A stretch of DNA of 64,000 nucleotides from Bradyrhizobium sp. Ai1a-2 (GCF_000426245.1 NZ_AUEZ01000021.1:1-64000), one strand, 5' to 3'; numbered from the stretch's first letter, positions 7,780 to 17,446 are shown. The notes: a model not told the origin generated them from the letters alone. Numbers and translations are program-made.

Positions 7780-10700
7780 CTAATTTCGAGGCGCCGGGAA
7801 CCCGCTGATCCGGTCGTTATGATCAGCAACGACTTGCCGGACTGCTTCTGCTGCGGTGCGCGCCTTTTTGCGTCCGATCTTCCGGACGACCGTGTAAAAC
7901 GCGGGCGTGAACAAGAGGCCGAAGGCGGTCACCCCCAGCATTCCCGCGAACACCGCAGTGCCGAGGGATTGACGCATTTCCGAACCTGCGCCGGTTGCGA
8001 CCACGAGAGGTGCGACACCGAAGATGAACGCCAGCGACGTCATCAAGATCGGCCGCAGCCGCGTACGCGCGGCGGTGACGGCGGCCTCGCCGGGCGTGGC
8101 GCCGGCTTCCTCGGTCTGGCGTGCGAACTCCACGATCAGGATCGCGTTCTTGGCAGCGAGTCCGACCAGCACGACGAAGCCGATCTGCGCGAGAACGTCG
8201 ATCGCCATGCCGCGCATCAACAGCCCCGTCACGGAGGCAAGCAGGCACATCGGAACGATCATCACCACCGCGAGCGGCAGGTTCCAGCTTTCGTACTGCG
8301 CGGCGAGCACCAGGAACACGAACAAGGCGGCGGCGCCGAACACCAGCAAAGATGAGGTCCCCGGCTGTTGCTGCTGGAACGCAAGCTCGGTCCATTCGAA
8401 GCCGATGCCTGGCGGCAGCACCTCATGCGCGAGCTCCTCCATGCGGTGCAGCGCCGTGCCGGTCGCAACACCGGGCGCCGCGACGCCCATCACTTCAGCG
8501 GCGGGGAAGAGATCATAACGCGGCACGCGATAGGGCGCGTTCTCGGATTTCAGCCGCGCCACAGTGCCCACCGGCACCATCTCGCCGGAGGTGTTGCGCG
8601 CCTTCAGCCGCGCGATGTCGTGCGGATCCTGGCGGAACGAGCCATCGGCCTGCGCGATGACCTGATAGGTGCGGCCGAGATAGTTGAAGTCGTTGACATA
8701 CTGCGAGCCGAGATAGACCTGCAGGGTGTTGAAGACATCGGTGGGCGTCAGTCCGACCTTCTCGGCCTTCTCCCGATCGATGTCGGCGTAGACCGCCGGC
8801 GAGCGCGTCCCGAACAGCGTGAAGACGCCGGCAAAGCTCGGATCCTTGTTGGCGGCGGCCACCAGCGCCTGCGCGGCCTTCGACAGTGCCTCCGAACCGA
8901 GGCCCGCGCGATCCTGCAGCATCATCTTGAAACCGCCAGCATTGCCGATGCCCTGCACCGGCGGCGGCGGAATCGTCAGCACATAGGCCTCCTGGATCAC
9001 CGAGAGGCGCTTGCGCAGTTCGGCGAGCACGCTCGGTGCGGTGAGGCCGGGTACGTCGTGGTTATAGAGCGATGGCAGGCCGGAAAAGATCGTGCCGGCG
9101 TTCGAGGCGATGGTGAAGGTGGTTGCATCCAGTCCCGCAAACGGCGCGACATGCTCGACACCGGGCGTGGACATGATGATGTCGATCGCCTTCTTGACGA
9201 CCGCCTCCGTGCGCTCGAGCGAAGCGCCGGGCGGCAGCTGCACGACGGTGATGAGATAGCCCTGATCCTGCTCAGGGATGAAGCCGGTGGGCGCGCGGGC
9301 GAACTGGAAGCCGGCGACGCCGATCAGCGCGGCATAGACCACGAGCACGACGCCGGTGATCTGCACCAGCCGCCGCGTCAGCCGTCCATAGCTCGTCGAC
9401 AGCCATTCGAAGCCGAAATTGAAACGCGCAAATCCGGCCTGCACCAGGCGGACGATCCATGGGCCGCGCGGCTTCTGGCCGTGCTCGTGGGCCTTGAACA
9501 GCACCGCGCACAGGGCAGGGCTCAGGGTCAGCGAGACGAAGCACGAGATCAGGGTCGAAACGGCGATGGTGACCGCGAACTGGCGAAAGAACTGCCCGGC
9601 AATGCCCGACAGGAAGGCCGAGGGCACGAACACGGCGCATAGCGTCAGCGCAATCGCGATCAGCGCGCCGCCGACCTCGTCCATGGTGACATGGGCGGCC
9701 TGGGCCGGGGTCATGCCGCGTTCGAGATTGCGCTCGACATTCTCCACCACGACGATGGCGTCATCGACGACAATGCCGACCGCCAGCACGAGGCCGAACA
9801 GCGACAGGTTGTTCAAGGATATTCCGAGCACGTAGAGGAAGACGAAGGTGCCGACCAGCGATACCGGGATTGCGATCACCGGAATGATCGCGGCGCGCCA
9901 GCTTTGCAGGAACAGGAACACGACGCCGACCACCAGGAGGATCGCGACGAAGATGGTCTTGATCACCTCGTCGACCGATTTGCCGACGAAGATGGTGGGA
10001 TCGTAGATGACCTTGTACTGAAGGCCGGGCGGGAAGTCCTTGCCCAGCTTTTCCATCGCGTCGAGCACTTCATGCTCAACGGCGAGGGAATTCGCGCCCG
10101 GCTGGGCGAAGATCAGGAGCGGCAGACCCGGCTGCCGGTCCATGAAGGCGGTCGATCCGTAGTCGGAGGCGCCGATCTCGACGCGGCCCACATCGCGCAG
10201 CCGCGTCACGCGGCCCTCGTTGTCGGACTTGAGGACGATGGCGGCGAATTGTTCTGGTGTCGACAGGCGGCCAAGCGTCTGCACGTTGATCTGATAGGCC
10301 TGCTTCGAGGCGACCGGCGGCTGGTTCAGCACGCCCGCCGACACCTGGACATTCTGGGCGCGCAGCGCCGCAAGCACTTCGCTCGCGTTCAGATTGTGCG
10401 CGGCGACCTTGTCGGGATCGAGCCAGATACGCATGGCGTATTCGCGTCCGCCCTGCATCTGCACGTCGCCGACGCCCGGCAGCCGCGCCAGGACGTCCTT
10501 CACGTGCAACGTCGCGTAGTTCGAGGTGTAGAGCAGGTCGCGCGTGGAGTCGGGCGAATAAAGATGCACCGCGAGCAGGATGTTCGGTGTCGACTTGCGC
10601 ACCTGCACGCCGAGTCGCTGGACGTCCTCCGGCAGCCGAGGAAGCGCATCCTGGACCCGGTTCTGCGTGAGCATCTGCGCGACGTTGAGGTCGGTCCCGA

Positions 10701-10986
10701 TGCGAAATGTCACGGTGACGGTGAGCTTGCCGTCGCCGGTGGACTGGCTGCTCATGTAGATCATGTTCTCGACGCCGTTGATCTCCTGCTCGAGCGGCGT
10801 CGCTACCGTGCGCGATACCGTCTCGGCGGACGCACCGGGATAGGTGGTGGTGATCTGGACCGTCGGCGGCACGATCTCCGGATATTGCGAGATAGGCAGG
10901 ATGGCGAGCGCGCCGAGCCCGATCAGCGTCAGGAAGACGGAGAGGACGGTCGCAAAAATCGGCCGGTCGATGAAGCTGTGGGTCAC
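7780..10986 (-). CDS. RND efflux pump inner-membrane transporter (HAE1/AcrB family)
   Basis: A protein of about 1068 aa with the classical RND layout: a first helix after FIDRPIFATVLSVFLTLIGL, two large periplasmic domains and twelve membrane segments. The proton-relay helix LVLAVGIVVDDAIVVVENVER carries the paired aspartates needed for transport, and the FIPEQDQGYL segment opens the second periplasmic domain. The start is best placed at the GTG at 10986, seven bases after AGGAG. A longer frame starting at TTG 11046 overlaps the adaptor stop (TTGA) and cannot be excluded. It forms a two-gene operon with the adaptor. No outer-membrane TolC/OprM gene is nearby, so the exit duct must come from elsewhere. 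The probable role is export of drugs or plant aromatics. Confidence 0.95.
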   Translation of the reverse strand: MTHSFIDRPIFATVLSVFLTLIGLGALAILPISQYPEIVPPTVQITTTYPGASAETVSRTVATPLEQEINGVENMIYMSSQSTGDGKLTVTVTFRIGTDLNVAQMLTQNRVQDALPRLPEDVQRLGVQVRKSTPNILLAVHLYSPDSTRDLLYTSNYATLHVKDVLARLPGVGDVQMQGGREYAMRIWLDPDKVAAHNLNASEVLAALRAQNVQVSAGVLNQPPVASKQAYQINVQTLGRLSTPEQFAAIVLKSDNEGRVTRLRDVGRVEIGASDYGSTAFMDRQPGLPLLIFAQPGANSLAVEHEVLDAMEKLGKDFPPGLQYKVIYDPTIFVGKSVDEVIKTIFVAILLVVGVVFLFLQSWRAAIIPVIAIPVSLVGTFVFLYVLGISLNNLSLFGLVLAVGIVVDDAIVVVENVERNLERGMTPAQAAHVTMDEVGGALIAIALTLCAVFVPSAFLSGIAGQFFRQFAVTIAVSTLISCFVSLTLSPALCAVLFKAHEHGQKPRGPWIVRLVQAGFARFNFGFEWLSTSYGRLTRRLVQITGVVLVVYAALIGVAGFQFARAPTGFIPEQDQGYLITVVQLPPGASLERTEAVVKKAIDIIMSTPGVEHVAPFAGLDATTFTIASNAGTIFSGLPSLYNHDVPGLTAPSVLAELRKRLSVIQEAYVLTIPPPPVQGIGNAGGFKMMLQDRAGLGSEALSKAAQALVAAANKDPSFAGVFTLFGTRSPAVYADIDREKAEKVGLTPTDVFNTLQVYLGSQYVNDFNYLGRTYQVIAQADGSFRQDPHDIARLKARNTSGEMVPVGTVARLKSENAPYRVPRYDLFPAAEVMGVAAPGVATGTALHRMEELAHEVLPPGIGFEWTELAFQQQQPGTSSLLVFGAAALFVFLVLAAQYESWNLPLAVVMIVPMCLLASVTGLLMRGMAIDVLAQIGFVVLVGLAAKNAILIVEFARQTEEAGATPGEAAVTAARTRLRPILMTSLAFIFGVAPLVVATGAGSEMRQSLGTAVFAGMLGVTAFGLLFTPAFYTVVRKIGRKKARTAAEAVRQVVADHNDRISGFPAPRN

Positions 10987-11042
10987 GGGGAAGCTCCTGT
11001 CTTCTCGGTCCTGGTTCTTAGCCTTGGCGTCAACTTTGGCCG

Positions 11043-12308
11043 TCAACCTTGGCGGTCAGCGGCGGCGTCGTAATGGATGACGCCGTCCTGCGGCGCGACC
11101 TTGGCGCCGGGAACGGCGCGCACCAGGCCGTCGATGACGACGCGGTCGCTTGCCTCGAGCCCCGACTGGATCACGCGCAATCCACCGCGAAGATCGCCGG
11201 TGGTCACGATCTTTGGCTTCACGGTCGCATCAGCGCCGACGGTCATCACCAGGCGCTGCGACTGGTCGAGCATGACGGCGGCGTCCGGCAGGAGATAAAC
11301 CGGCGTCGGCGGGGCGATCGCAACCCGCAGCCGCGCGAACTGGCCTGGGGCCAGGAACAGATCCGGGTTCGGCACGGTGGCGCGCGCATGAATGGTGCCG
11401 CTGGAGCGATCGAGCGCATTGTCGATGAAGTCCAGCGTGCCCTCGCGGATGAAACTGTTCTCGTCGCTGAGGCTGATCGCGACCTTGTTGGCGAGCGGAC
11501 CGCCGACGCGGGCGCGCTCGCGTGAGAACGTCAGGAAATCGGATTCGCTCATGTCGAAATCGAGATAGAGAGGATCGAGCGAGACCAGCGTCGTGAGCAG
11601 AGTGGTCGGACTTGTTGCCGCACGGCTGCCCGCGACCAGGCTCCCGATCGAAACCTGGCGCGCGCCGATGCGCCCGGTGAACGGCGCCCGTACGCGGCAG
11701 TATTCAAGGTCGAGTTCCGCGTCACGCACCCGCGCCCTGGCGTCTTCGACCGCGGCGCGCGACGCATCCTGGTCGTTGGTGCGCTGGTCGACCGTCTCCT
11801 GCGTTGCGAACTCGTTGCGCTTGAGCGATTGCGCCCGCGTAAGCTGGTTGTTGGCGAGCGCCACGCGGGCCGTTGCAGTCTCAAGCGCAGCTTTCGCCTG
11901 CGCCAACCTGATCTCGTAGGGCCGCGGGTCGATCACGAACAAAAGGTCGCCTTTGTGGACGATCTGGCCATCCTTGAAATGAATCTCAGTCAGGGTGCCG
12001 CCGACCTGGGCCCGCAATTCGACGCGGTCGATGGCGGAGAACTGTCCGAGGAAACCGACCCTGGTATCGACCTCGCGCTGCAAGGGCTGGCTCACCGTCA
12101 CCTGCAGGGGTGGCGCTGACGCGGCCGCCTGGTCTCCGTTGCGAGGTGCAAAGCCGAGGTAGACGAGGACCGCGGCAAGCACCGCCACTGCAGCGATTGC
12201 GGCCGTTCTCCACGTCCGCCGGCGCGGCGCCGGCGGCCTCAGCGGTTCTCGTTCAATGTTCGAATGATCGCTGATCTGATCCATGAGGCTACCATCAGTC
12301 CTTGCCAT
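11043..12308 (-). CDS. RND efflux membrane-fusion (adaptor) protein
   Basis: A 421-aa periplasmic adaptor of the AcrA/MexA family. It has an N-terminal membrane anchor (about residues 33-50, AAIAAVAVLAAVLVYLGF), a lipoyl half-motif with VELRAQVGGTLTEIHFKDGQIVHKGDLLFVIDPRPYE, a coiled-coil hairpin rich in Ala, Gln and Arg (about 130-200), and the second lipoyl half and beta-barrel (RVRAPFTGRIGARQVSIGSLV). The absence of a lipobox Cys suggests it is held by the uncleaved helix. It bridges the inner-membrane pump to an outer-membrane channel. An alternative ATG at 12284 would shorten it by eight residues. The gene is divergent from the TetR gene, which should repress it. Confidence 0.93.
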   Translation of the reverse strand: MARTDGSLMDQISDHSNIEREPLRPPAPRRRTWRTAAIAAVAVLAAVLVYLGFAPRNGDQAAASAPPLQVTVSQPLQREVDTRVGFLGQFSAIDRVELRAQVGGTLTEIHFKDGQIVHKGDLLFVIDPRPYEIRLAQAKAALETATARVALANNQLTRAQSLKRNEFATQETVDQRTNDQDASRAAVEDARARVRDAELDLEYCRVRAPFTGRIGARQVSIGSLVAGSRAATSPTTLLTTLVSLDPLYLDFDMSESDFLTFSRERARVGGPLANKVAISLSDENSFIREGTLDFIDNALDRSSGTIHARATVPNPDLFLAPGQFARLRVAIAPPTPVYLLPDAAVMLDQSQRLVMTVGADATVKPKIVTTGDLRGGLRVIQSGLEASDRVVIDGLVRAVPGAKVAPQDGVIHYDAAADRQG

Positions 12309-12423
12309 GCCGGCAGTTCGGCCGAAGCCCTGCCGGCCTGCCGAACCACAACGGCCAGTCCAGGTTTCGGGGTATCGCAGGCAGTTGTTTCGGAAGCGGA
12401 TAATTTGTGTTCGGGGTTGATAT

Positions 12424-12441
12424 TTGGAGGGGGAACTCCAA
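12424..12441. promoter_or_regulatory. Candidate TetR operator palindrome
   Basis: TTGGAG (12424-12429) and CTCCAA (12436-12441) form a perfect six-base inverted repeat around GGGGAA, flanked by AT-rich steps. It sits in the 187-base gap between the divergent adaptor gene and the TetR gene, where TetR-type repressors normally bind. The sequence symmetry is certain; binding is inferred from position. Confidence 0.5.
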
Positions 12442-12495
12442 TATACTTTGTGCGATATAAACTCAGGGAGGCGCTGTTCAAGGATTTTTGGAGTG

Positions 12496-13170
12496 ATGAC
12501 ACCAAAAATAAATCAGCGGAAGAAAATCGAGGCAAAGAACACCCAGGACGAGAGGCGTGGCCGGGGCCGGCCGGCCGTATTCGACCGCGCCACTGCGCTG
12601 CAGGAGGCGATGAAGCTGTTCTGGGAGCGCGGCTATGAGGGGACGTCGTTCAACGACCTGATCGCCGCGATGGGAATCAGCGCGTCGAGCTTCTACAACT
12701 CGTTCGGCAGCAAGGAAGAGCTCTATTGCGAAGCCACGCATTCCTTTCTGGAATGGTCGGGCCAGTGGTTCTTCGCCATTCTCAATGATCCTTCGATCGA
12801 TACCAGGACAGCCTTTGCGCGCCTGTTCGAGGCGACCGCAGAGGAGTTCACCCGCGGCGATCACCCGCTCGGCTGCATGATCTCGCTTGCAGGCACGCAT
12901 TGCCCACCGGGAATGAAGAACATTCGTGACATGATGGCCGAGCATCGCGCTTTTTCGGAGAGCGCCATGGCTGCGCGCATCCGGAAAGGCGTGATGGACG
13001 GCGACGTCGCCCCGGATGTCGATTGCGAAATGCTGGCCGCCTATTACAGCGCCGTGGCGCGGGGGCTTGCGGTGCAGGCGCGCGACGGCGCCGCCCGCGA
13101 GAAGTTGTCCGAAATCGGCCGGCTGGCCATGCGTGCCTGGCCGATGGCCAAGAGTGACGTTAGAGAGTGA
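12496..13170 (+). CDS. TetR/AcrR-family repressor of the adjacent RND pump
   Basis: A 224-aa regulator from the ATG at 12496, which follows GGAG closely; the frame is open further upstream to 12424, but that part overlaps the palindrome and is unlikely to be coding. The basic GRGRPAVFDRATALQEAMKLFWERGYEGTSFNDLIAAMGISASSFYNSFGSKEELY segment is a textbook TetR DNA-binding domain with its HTH at about residues 45-65. The C-terminal part is the ligand and dimer domain (HPLGCMISLAGTHCPP, then AHRAFSESAMAARIRKGVMDGDV), as in AefR/AcrR-like proteins. It is divergent from the RND operon, so it is presumably its drug-responsive repressor. The ligand is unknown. Confidence 0.92.
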   Translation: MTPKINQRKKIEAKNTQDERRGRGRPAVFDRATALQEAMKLFWERGYEGTSFNDLIAAMGISASSFYNSFGSKEELYCEATHSFLEWSGQWFFAILNDPSIDTRTAFARLFEATAEEFTRGDHPLGCMISLAGTHCPPGMKNIRDMMAEHRAFSESAMAARIRKGVMDGDVAPDVDCEMLAAYYSAVARGLAVQARDGAAREKLSEIGRLAMRAWPMAKSDVRE

Positions 13171-13530
13171 CTTTCAAGGCTAGGCCGCGGTTGCCGCGGA
13201 TCGGTCGAGTGAAGCCTGATCCATCGCGCGGATTCGACACAAGCCTCTTTGTGCCGGAGGCGTCGAAAGCCTGTGATGTCCGGATTTGGGCCTTGAGTTC
13301 GATGACCGAAGACGAGCCGCCTCAGCCAGCCGCCGCCTCATTGCAAGATGGTTTAACAATCCGATTGTGTCAGCGATCTTCGGGGCTTATGCACTGAACG
13401 GGCCGACCGCGATCAATCTCGTATTCGGCCCGCCACGTCGCTACAGGGAACTTGGTCGTATCCTCTCGCATGGAATGCGCCCCGCACTTTGTCGATCAAA
13501 ACAAGCCGTTCGCTTGGAAGGAAACTCGCC
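13171..13530. other. 360-base intergenic region with one hairpin
   Basis: No coding sequence is convincing in this stretch between tetR and the IlvD-type gene. It does hold an eight-base perfect inverted repeat, CGGGCCGA (13399-13406) and TCGGCCCG (13425-13432), with an 18-base loop and no T-tract. That could be a leader hairpin or a regulator site for the dehydratase gene. The GGAAGGAAA ribosome-binding site for the GTG at 13531 lies at its right end. Confidence 0.4.
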
Positions 13531-15399
13531 GTGACAGAATCGAAAGCCGTCATCATCGACCGGCATCCTGGCCGCTCCACCCAAACCATCGGGATTGCGC
13601 GAGAGCTTGGCACCGATCCGGATCTGATCCACGAGCCGTCGGTTGGCGTGGTCGGCACCAAAGGCGACAGCCAGTGCTATATGGGTGTGATGGCGAAGGT
13701 CGATGCCATCCACGGCAGTCTCAAGAGCCGCATTGGCAGCGGCGCGGGCCAGTTGAAGCTGCGCCTGGTCCAGCCGGAATACACGATCGCGACGTCGGAC
13801 GGCATCCGCAACGGCACCCGCGAAATGCGCTATTCGCTGATCGGGCGGGAAGTCACTCACGATGCGCTCTGCGAGCATTTGAGCGCGACCGGTCTCCGCG
13901 GCACCATCGCCGTCGTAGCCTGTGACAAGCCGCCGGTCGGCACGCTGGCGGCCCTGCTCGAGCACAATCAGCCCGCGATCATCATGTCGGATGGGCCGAT
14001 CCATCCCGGTACCGACCCGAACACCGGCGAGAAGCTCGACATCGTCAGCGCTTATCAGGTCGCCGGCAACCCGGACGCCGAGTTCCGCCATCACATCGCC
14101 TGTCATGCTTGTCCTGGATACGGTAGCTGCGGCGGGATGTTCACCTACAACACCATGCAGACATTCATTGGTGTCGTCGGCATGCAGCCGCTGCACATGG
14201 TGGCGCCACCGTCCGACGATCCCCGCCGCCTCAAGGAATTTCCGGACCAACTGGTCGACTACCTCGCGCAAATGATCGCGAAGGACCTGAAGCCGCGCGA
14301 CATCGTGGTTCGCGATTCCATCCGAAACGCGGTCATTGTCGCAATGGCGGTCGGCGGTTCGACCAACGTCACCCTGCATGCGCCGGAGATCGCGCGCGCC
14401 GCAGGCTTTGCGGACTTCTGGAAAGAGGTGATGACACCGGCCGAGTTCAATCATCTGTCGCAGTATGTCGTTCCGGTCCTCACCGATGCCCGCCCGTATG
14501 GCAAGTATTCGATGGTCGACATCGACCAGGTTGGCGGCGTGCAGGTGATCGTGCGCGAACTGCTGGAGGCCGGGCTTCTCAATGGCGACGTGATGACCTG
14601 CACGGGCGAAACGCTGGCGCAGCAGGTCAAGCGCCTTGGCACCAAGGCCGTCGATGGCACGGTGATCTATCCCGTCGCCAAGCCTTATAAGCCGACCGGA
14701 GGCCTGCGGGTTCTCGGTGGCAATTTGTCGCCGGAATTCTCGGCGATCCTGAAGCTTGCCGGCGTCGAAGGCGGACTGGAAAACAATCTGTTTCGCGGCA
14801 AGGCGCGCGTGTTCGAAGGCGAGCAGGCTCTGCTTGACGCGCTCGACAAGACGCCCGAGCGATTCCAGAACAACGACATGATCATCGTGCGCTACGAGGG
14901 GCCGAGCGGCGCTCCGGGCATGCCGGAGATGCTTGACCCGACCTCGCGGATCACCACGCTGTGCCGCGAGCGGGGAATCGTGGTGGCGCTGATGACCGAC
15001 GCGCGGTTCTCCGGCGGATCGGTTGGCCTTGTCATCGGCCATGTCGGCCCTGAAGCAGCCCTTGGCGGACCGATTGCCCTCGTTCAGGACGGTGACGAGA
15101 TCGTCGCGGACTTGAACAAGAACGAGCTCAACTGCACGGAGCTGTCCGATCCTGCCGTTTTCAGGCAGCGCAAAGCTGCATGGGACAAGGTGGTCGCTGA
15201 CAACGGCGGCATCCACCCAAATTGCGGCGACGCGGATACCCGCCTGTTGCACCGCGCGCGGCTCACGGCCGTTCCCGCCACCCGCGGCGGCGGCCTGCAT
15301 CCGAATCGCGAGGTCTGGGTACGCCAGCCGCGCGACGCAAAGCCGTCGGGTTTCGTGCCGACAAACAAGCACCGGCCGGAGACGAAAAAGGCATTCTAG
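13531..15399 (+). CDS. IlvD/Edd-family dehydratase (dihydroxy-acid or sugar-acid type)
   Basis: A 622-aa protein of the IlvD/Edd superfamily of Fe-S dehydratases. Candidate cluster and active-site segments are ACDKPPVGTLAAL (Cys131) and HACPGYGSCGGMFTYNTMQTF (Cys194 and Cys200), with a further Cys at about 49. The C-terminal half has ARVFEGEQALLDAL, NDMIIVRYEGPSGAPGMPEM and LMTDARFSGGSVGLVIGHVGPEA, all standard for the family. The GTG at 13531 is chosen because GGAAGGAAA lies just before it; an ATG at 13489 is in frame but poorly placed. No other branched-chain amino-acid genes are near, and the next gene is an MmgE/PrpD protein. A catabolic sugar-acid or hydroxy-acid dehydratase is therefore likelier than valine synthesis. 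Confidence 0.88.
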   Translation: MTESKAVIIDRHPGRSTQTIGIARELGTDPDLIHEPSVGVVGTKGDSQCYMGVMAKVDAIHGSLKSRIGSGAGQLKLRLVQPEYTIATSDGIRNGTREMRYSLIGREVTHDALCEHLSATGLRGTIAVVACDKPPVGTLAALLEHNQPAIIMSDGPIHPGTDPNTGEKLDIVSAYQVAGNPDAEFRHHIACHACPGYGSCGGMFTYNTMQTFIGVVGMQPLHMVAPPSDDPRRLKEFPDQLVDYLAQMIAKDLKPRDIVVRDSIRNAVIVAMAVGGSTNVTLHAPEIARAAGFADFWKEVMTPAEFNHLSQYVVPVLTDARPYGKYSMVDIDQVGGVQVIVRELLEAGLLNGDVMTCTGETLAQQVKRLGTKAVDGTVIYPVAKPYKPTGGLRVLGGNLSPEFSAILKLAGVEGGLENNLFRGKARVFEGEQALLDALDKTPERFQNNDMIIVRYEGPSGAPGMPEMLDPTSRITTLCRERGIVVALMTDARFSGGSVGLVIGHVGPEAALGGPIALVQDGDEIVADLNKNELNCTELSDPAVFRQRKAAWDKVVADNGGIHPNCGDADTRLLHRARLTAVPATRGGGLHPNREVWVRQPRDAKPSGFVPTNKHRPETKKAF

Positions 15400-15567
15400 G
15401 AACTGCAGTTGGCGCCGATGATCGAAACGCCACCCGCGTTCAAATGTAGGGGGAGAGTTTGGGTTCTTACCCGCTGTCGCACGATGCCGTACTCGATATC
15501 GTCATCAAGGTAAGTGCCATCCGTCTTGCGGCGCGGCAGCCGTCGATGAACGTACAGGAGATATCAA

Positions 15568-17022
15568 ATGCACACTGATCGCCGGACCATAATCCAGGCG
15601 GCGGCCGTACTTCCGCTGTCGGCGATTGGCGCCAGCACGGCCTTCGCGCAGGCGTCGACCACCACATCCGCAGCCGCACCGGCCAAGGACGTCACGCGTA
15701 CACTCGCCCGTTATCTCGTCACCGCGAGTTATGACGATCTGCCGGCCAACGTACGCAAGGAAGGTACCAGAACGCTCTTGAACTGGGTCGGCGTCGCGAT
15801 CGGCGGATCACGCCACGAGACGGTCGATATCGCAGTTAGTGCGCTATCGCCGTTTTCGGGCCCACAACAGGCTTCGCTGTTTGGGCGGCGCGAACGCTTC
15901 GACATCATGAACGCAGCCTTTATCAACGGCGTGTCGAGCCATATCTTCGATTACGACGATACCCATCTGAAGACGATCATCCATCCCGCCGGCCCCGTGG
16001 CATCGGCGATCCTCGCGTTTTCTGAGATGCAGCCGGTCTCGGGCAAGGAGTTTTTGAACGCCCTTGTGCTGGGCGTTGAGACCGAGTGCCGGATCGGAAA
16101 CGCCGTCTATCCGAACCACTATGATGTCGGCTGGCACATTACGGGGACGGCCGGCGTGTTTGGTGCGGCGGCTGCAGTTGGCAAGTTGTTGAAGCTGAGC
16201 GAGCAGCAGATGACCTGGGCGCTCGGTCTTGCGGCCTCGCAACCAGTAGGTCTGCGGGAATCCTTCGGCTCGATGAATAAAAGCTTCAACCCGGGGAGGG
16301 CCGCCTCCAGCGGAATCTTCGCAGCGGTGCTGGCGTCGAAGAATTTCACCTCGTCCGAAGCGATGATCGAGGCCAAGCGCGGCTGGGCCAACACGATCAG
16401 CACCAAGCAAGACTACAATGAGATCCTGGGCGATCTCGGCAAGAGGTATGAGGCCGCGTTGAACACTTACAAGCCATTCGCTTGCGGGATAGTGATGCAT
16501 CCGGCTATCGATGCCGCGATCCAGCTCCGCAACGAGAACAAGCTGACCGCCGACCAGGTCGAGCGTGTCGATCTGAAGGTTCATCCGCTCGTGCTGGAGC
16601 TGACGGGCAAGAAGACGCCGCAACAGGGGCTTGAAGGCAAGTTCAGCATCTATCATGCGGTCGCCGTGGCGATCGTCGAGGGCGCAGGCGGCGAGAAGCA
16701 GTTCAGCGATCGCGCTGTCACCGATCCGACCGTCGTCTCGTTGCGCAGCAAGGTGGTGCCAGTGGTCACGCCGGGGATTAAACCGGAGCAGGTCGACATG
16801 ACGATCGTTCTCAAGGATGGGCGTCAGCTGCACCGCCACATCGAACATGCGATCGGCAGCCTCGAGGTGCCAATGACCGACAAGCAACTCGAGACCAAAT
16901 TCTCTGATCTTGCGGACGGCATCATCCCTGCAGTCATGATCCGGCGCATCATGGACGCCTGCTGGAATGTCGAGAGCCTGCCAAGCGCAGCAGAAATCGC
17001 GAAAATGTCGGCCTCAGCCTGA
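15568..17022 (+). CDS. MmgE/PrpD family protein with Tat-like signal peptide (copy 2)
   Basis: A 484-aa protein. The N-terminus HTDRRTIIQAAAVLPLSA followed by a small-residue run ending AFAQA looks like a twin-arginine signal with a cleavage site near residue 28. The mature part is a full-length MmgE/PrpD fold: RTLLNWVGVAIGGSRHETVD, FINGVSSHIFDYDDTHLKTIIHPAGPV, VLGVETECRIGNAVYP and WHITGTAGVFGAAAAVGKLL. The HxxDYDDTH active-site neighbourhood is well kept. An AGGAGAT site precedes the ATG. Family members are normally cytoplasmic, so an exported copy is unusual, and the RR pair makes Tat export of the folded protein the likely route. It follows the IlvD-type gene by 168 bases and may share its promoter. 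The substrate is unknown. Confidence 0.87.
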   Translation: MHTDRRTIIQAAAVLPLSAIGASTAFAQASTTTSAAAPAKDVTRTLARYLVTASYDDLPANVRKEGTRTLLNWVGVAIGGSRHETVDIAVSALSPFSGPQQASLFGRRERFDIMNAAFINGVSSHIFDYDDTHLKTIIHPAGPVASAILAFSEMQPVSGKEFLNALVLGVETECRIGNAVYPNHYDVGWHITGTAGVFGAAAAVGKLLKLSEQQMTWALGLAASQPVGLRESFGSMNKSFNPGRAASSGIFAAVLASKNFTSSEAMIEAKRGWANTISTKQDYNEILGDLGKRYEAALNTYKPFACGIVMHPAIDAAIQLRNENKLTADQVERVDLKVHPLVLELTGKKTPQQGLEGKFSIYHAVAVAIVEGAGGEKQFSDRAVTDPTVVSLRSKVVPVVTPGIKPEQVDMTIVLKDGRQLHRHIEHAIGSLEVPMTDKQLETKFSDLADGIIPAVMIRRIMDACWNVESLPSAAEIAKMSASA

Positions 17023-17038
17023 CGAGGTAGGATGTCCG

Positions 17039-17062
17039 ATCGCGGCATAGGCCTGCCGCGAT
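17039..17062 (+). terminator. Probable transcription terminator after the exported MmgE/PrpD gene
   Basis: ATCGCGGCA (17039-17047) and TGCCGCGAT (17054-17062) form a perfect nine-base stem with a six-base loop, 17 bases after the stop codon. The tail TGGTTCATCC is only weakly T-rich, so efficiency is uncertain. The stem itself is unambiguous. Confidence 0.6.
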
Positions 17063-17446
17063 TGGTTCATCCGATAGGCTGGCCGCCGCGCAGCCAGCCC
17101 CAGCCTTTCCTTCTCCGAGGAGTACGCCAGCCGCGTCGTCTTCCGCCGCTGCGATGATGCGCGCGGCTTTGTGGATCAGCAAGTCCTGTGGTCGCGTGTC
17201 GCCGAGGAGGCTGGCCGCTGCAAAATTTTCTTGCATGGATCTATCTGTGGCTAAGCGGCGCCGCGAAAGAAGATCGAGGTTATGGCGTAACGCGACCTGA
17301 ATACGCTTTTAGCGTGCGGTGTGAACTACCTCATAAAGGTCGTCTCGCTGCGGGCATAGCTTTAGCGCACCGTCCGGCTTCGAGCCGCGGATACGGTGGT
17401 TCGCGCAGAACGCGCTCGCTAGATTCTTGTACGCACGGAGGCACAG
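17063..17446. other. 384-base intergenic region without a recognised gene
   Basis: Nothing in this stretch matches a known family. A minus-strand open frame (16949-17236) starts here but runs into the antisense of the MmgE/PrpD gene and has no ribosome-binding site of note. The right part presumably holds the promoter of the metallopeptidase gene; CACGGAGGCACAG just before the ATG at 17447 provides the ribosome-binding site. Confidence 0.4.

Noticed and set aside
8368..11073. Two long plus-strand open frames opposite the RND pump gene
   Set aside because: They are antisense shadows of a well-conserved transporter and show charged low-complexity sequence without domains.
13441..15372. Long minus-strand open frame opposite the IlvD-type gene
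   Set aside because: It mirrors the codons of the plus-strand gene in high-GC DNA; the plus-strand product has all family motifs, while the minus-strand one has none.
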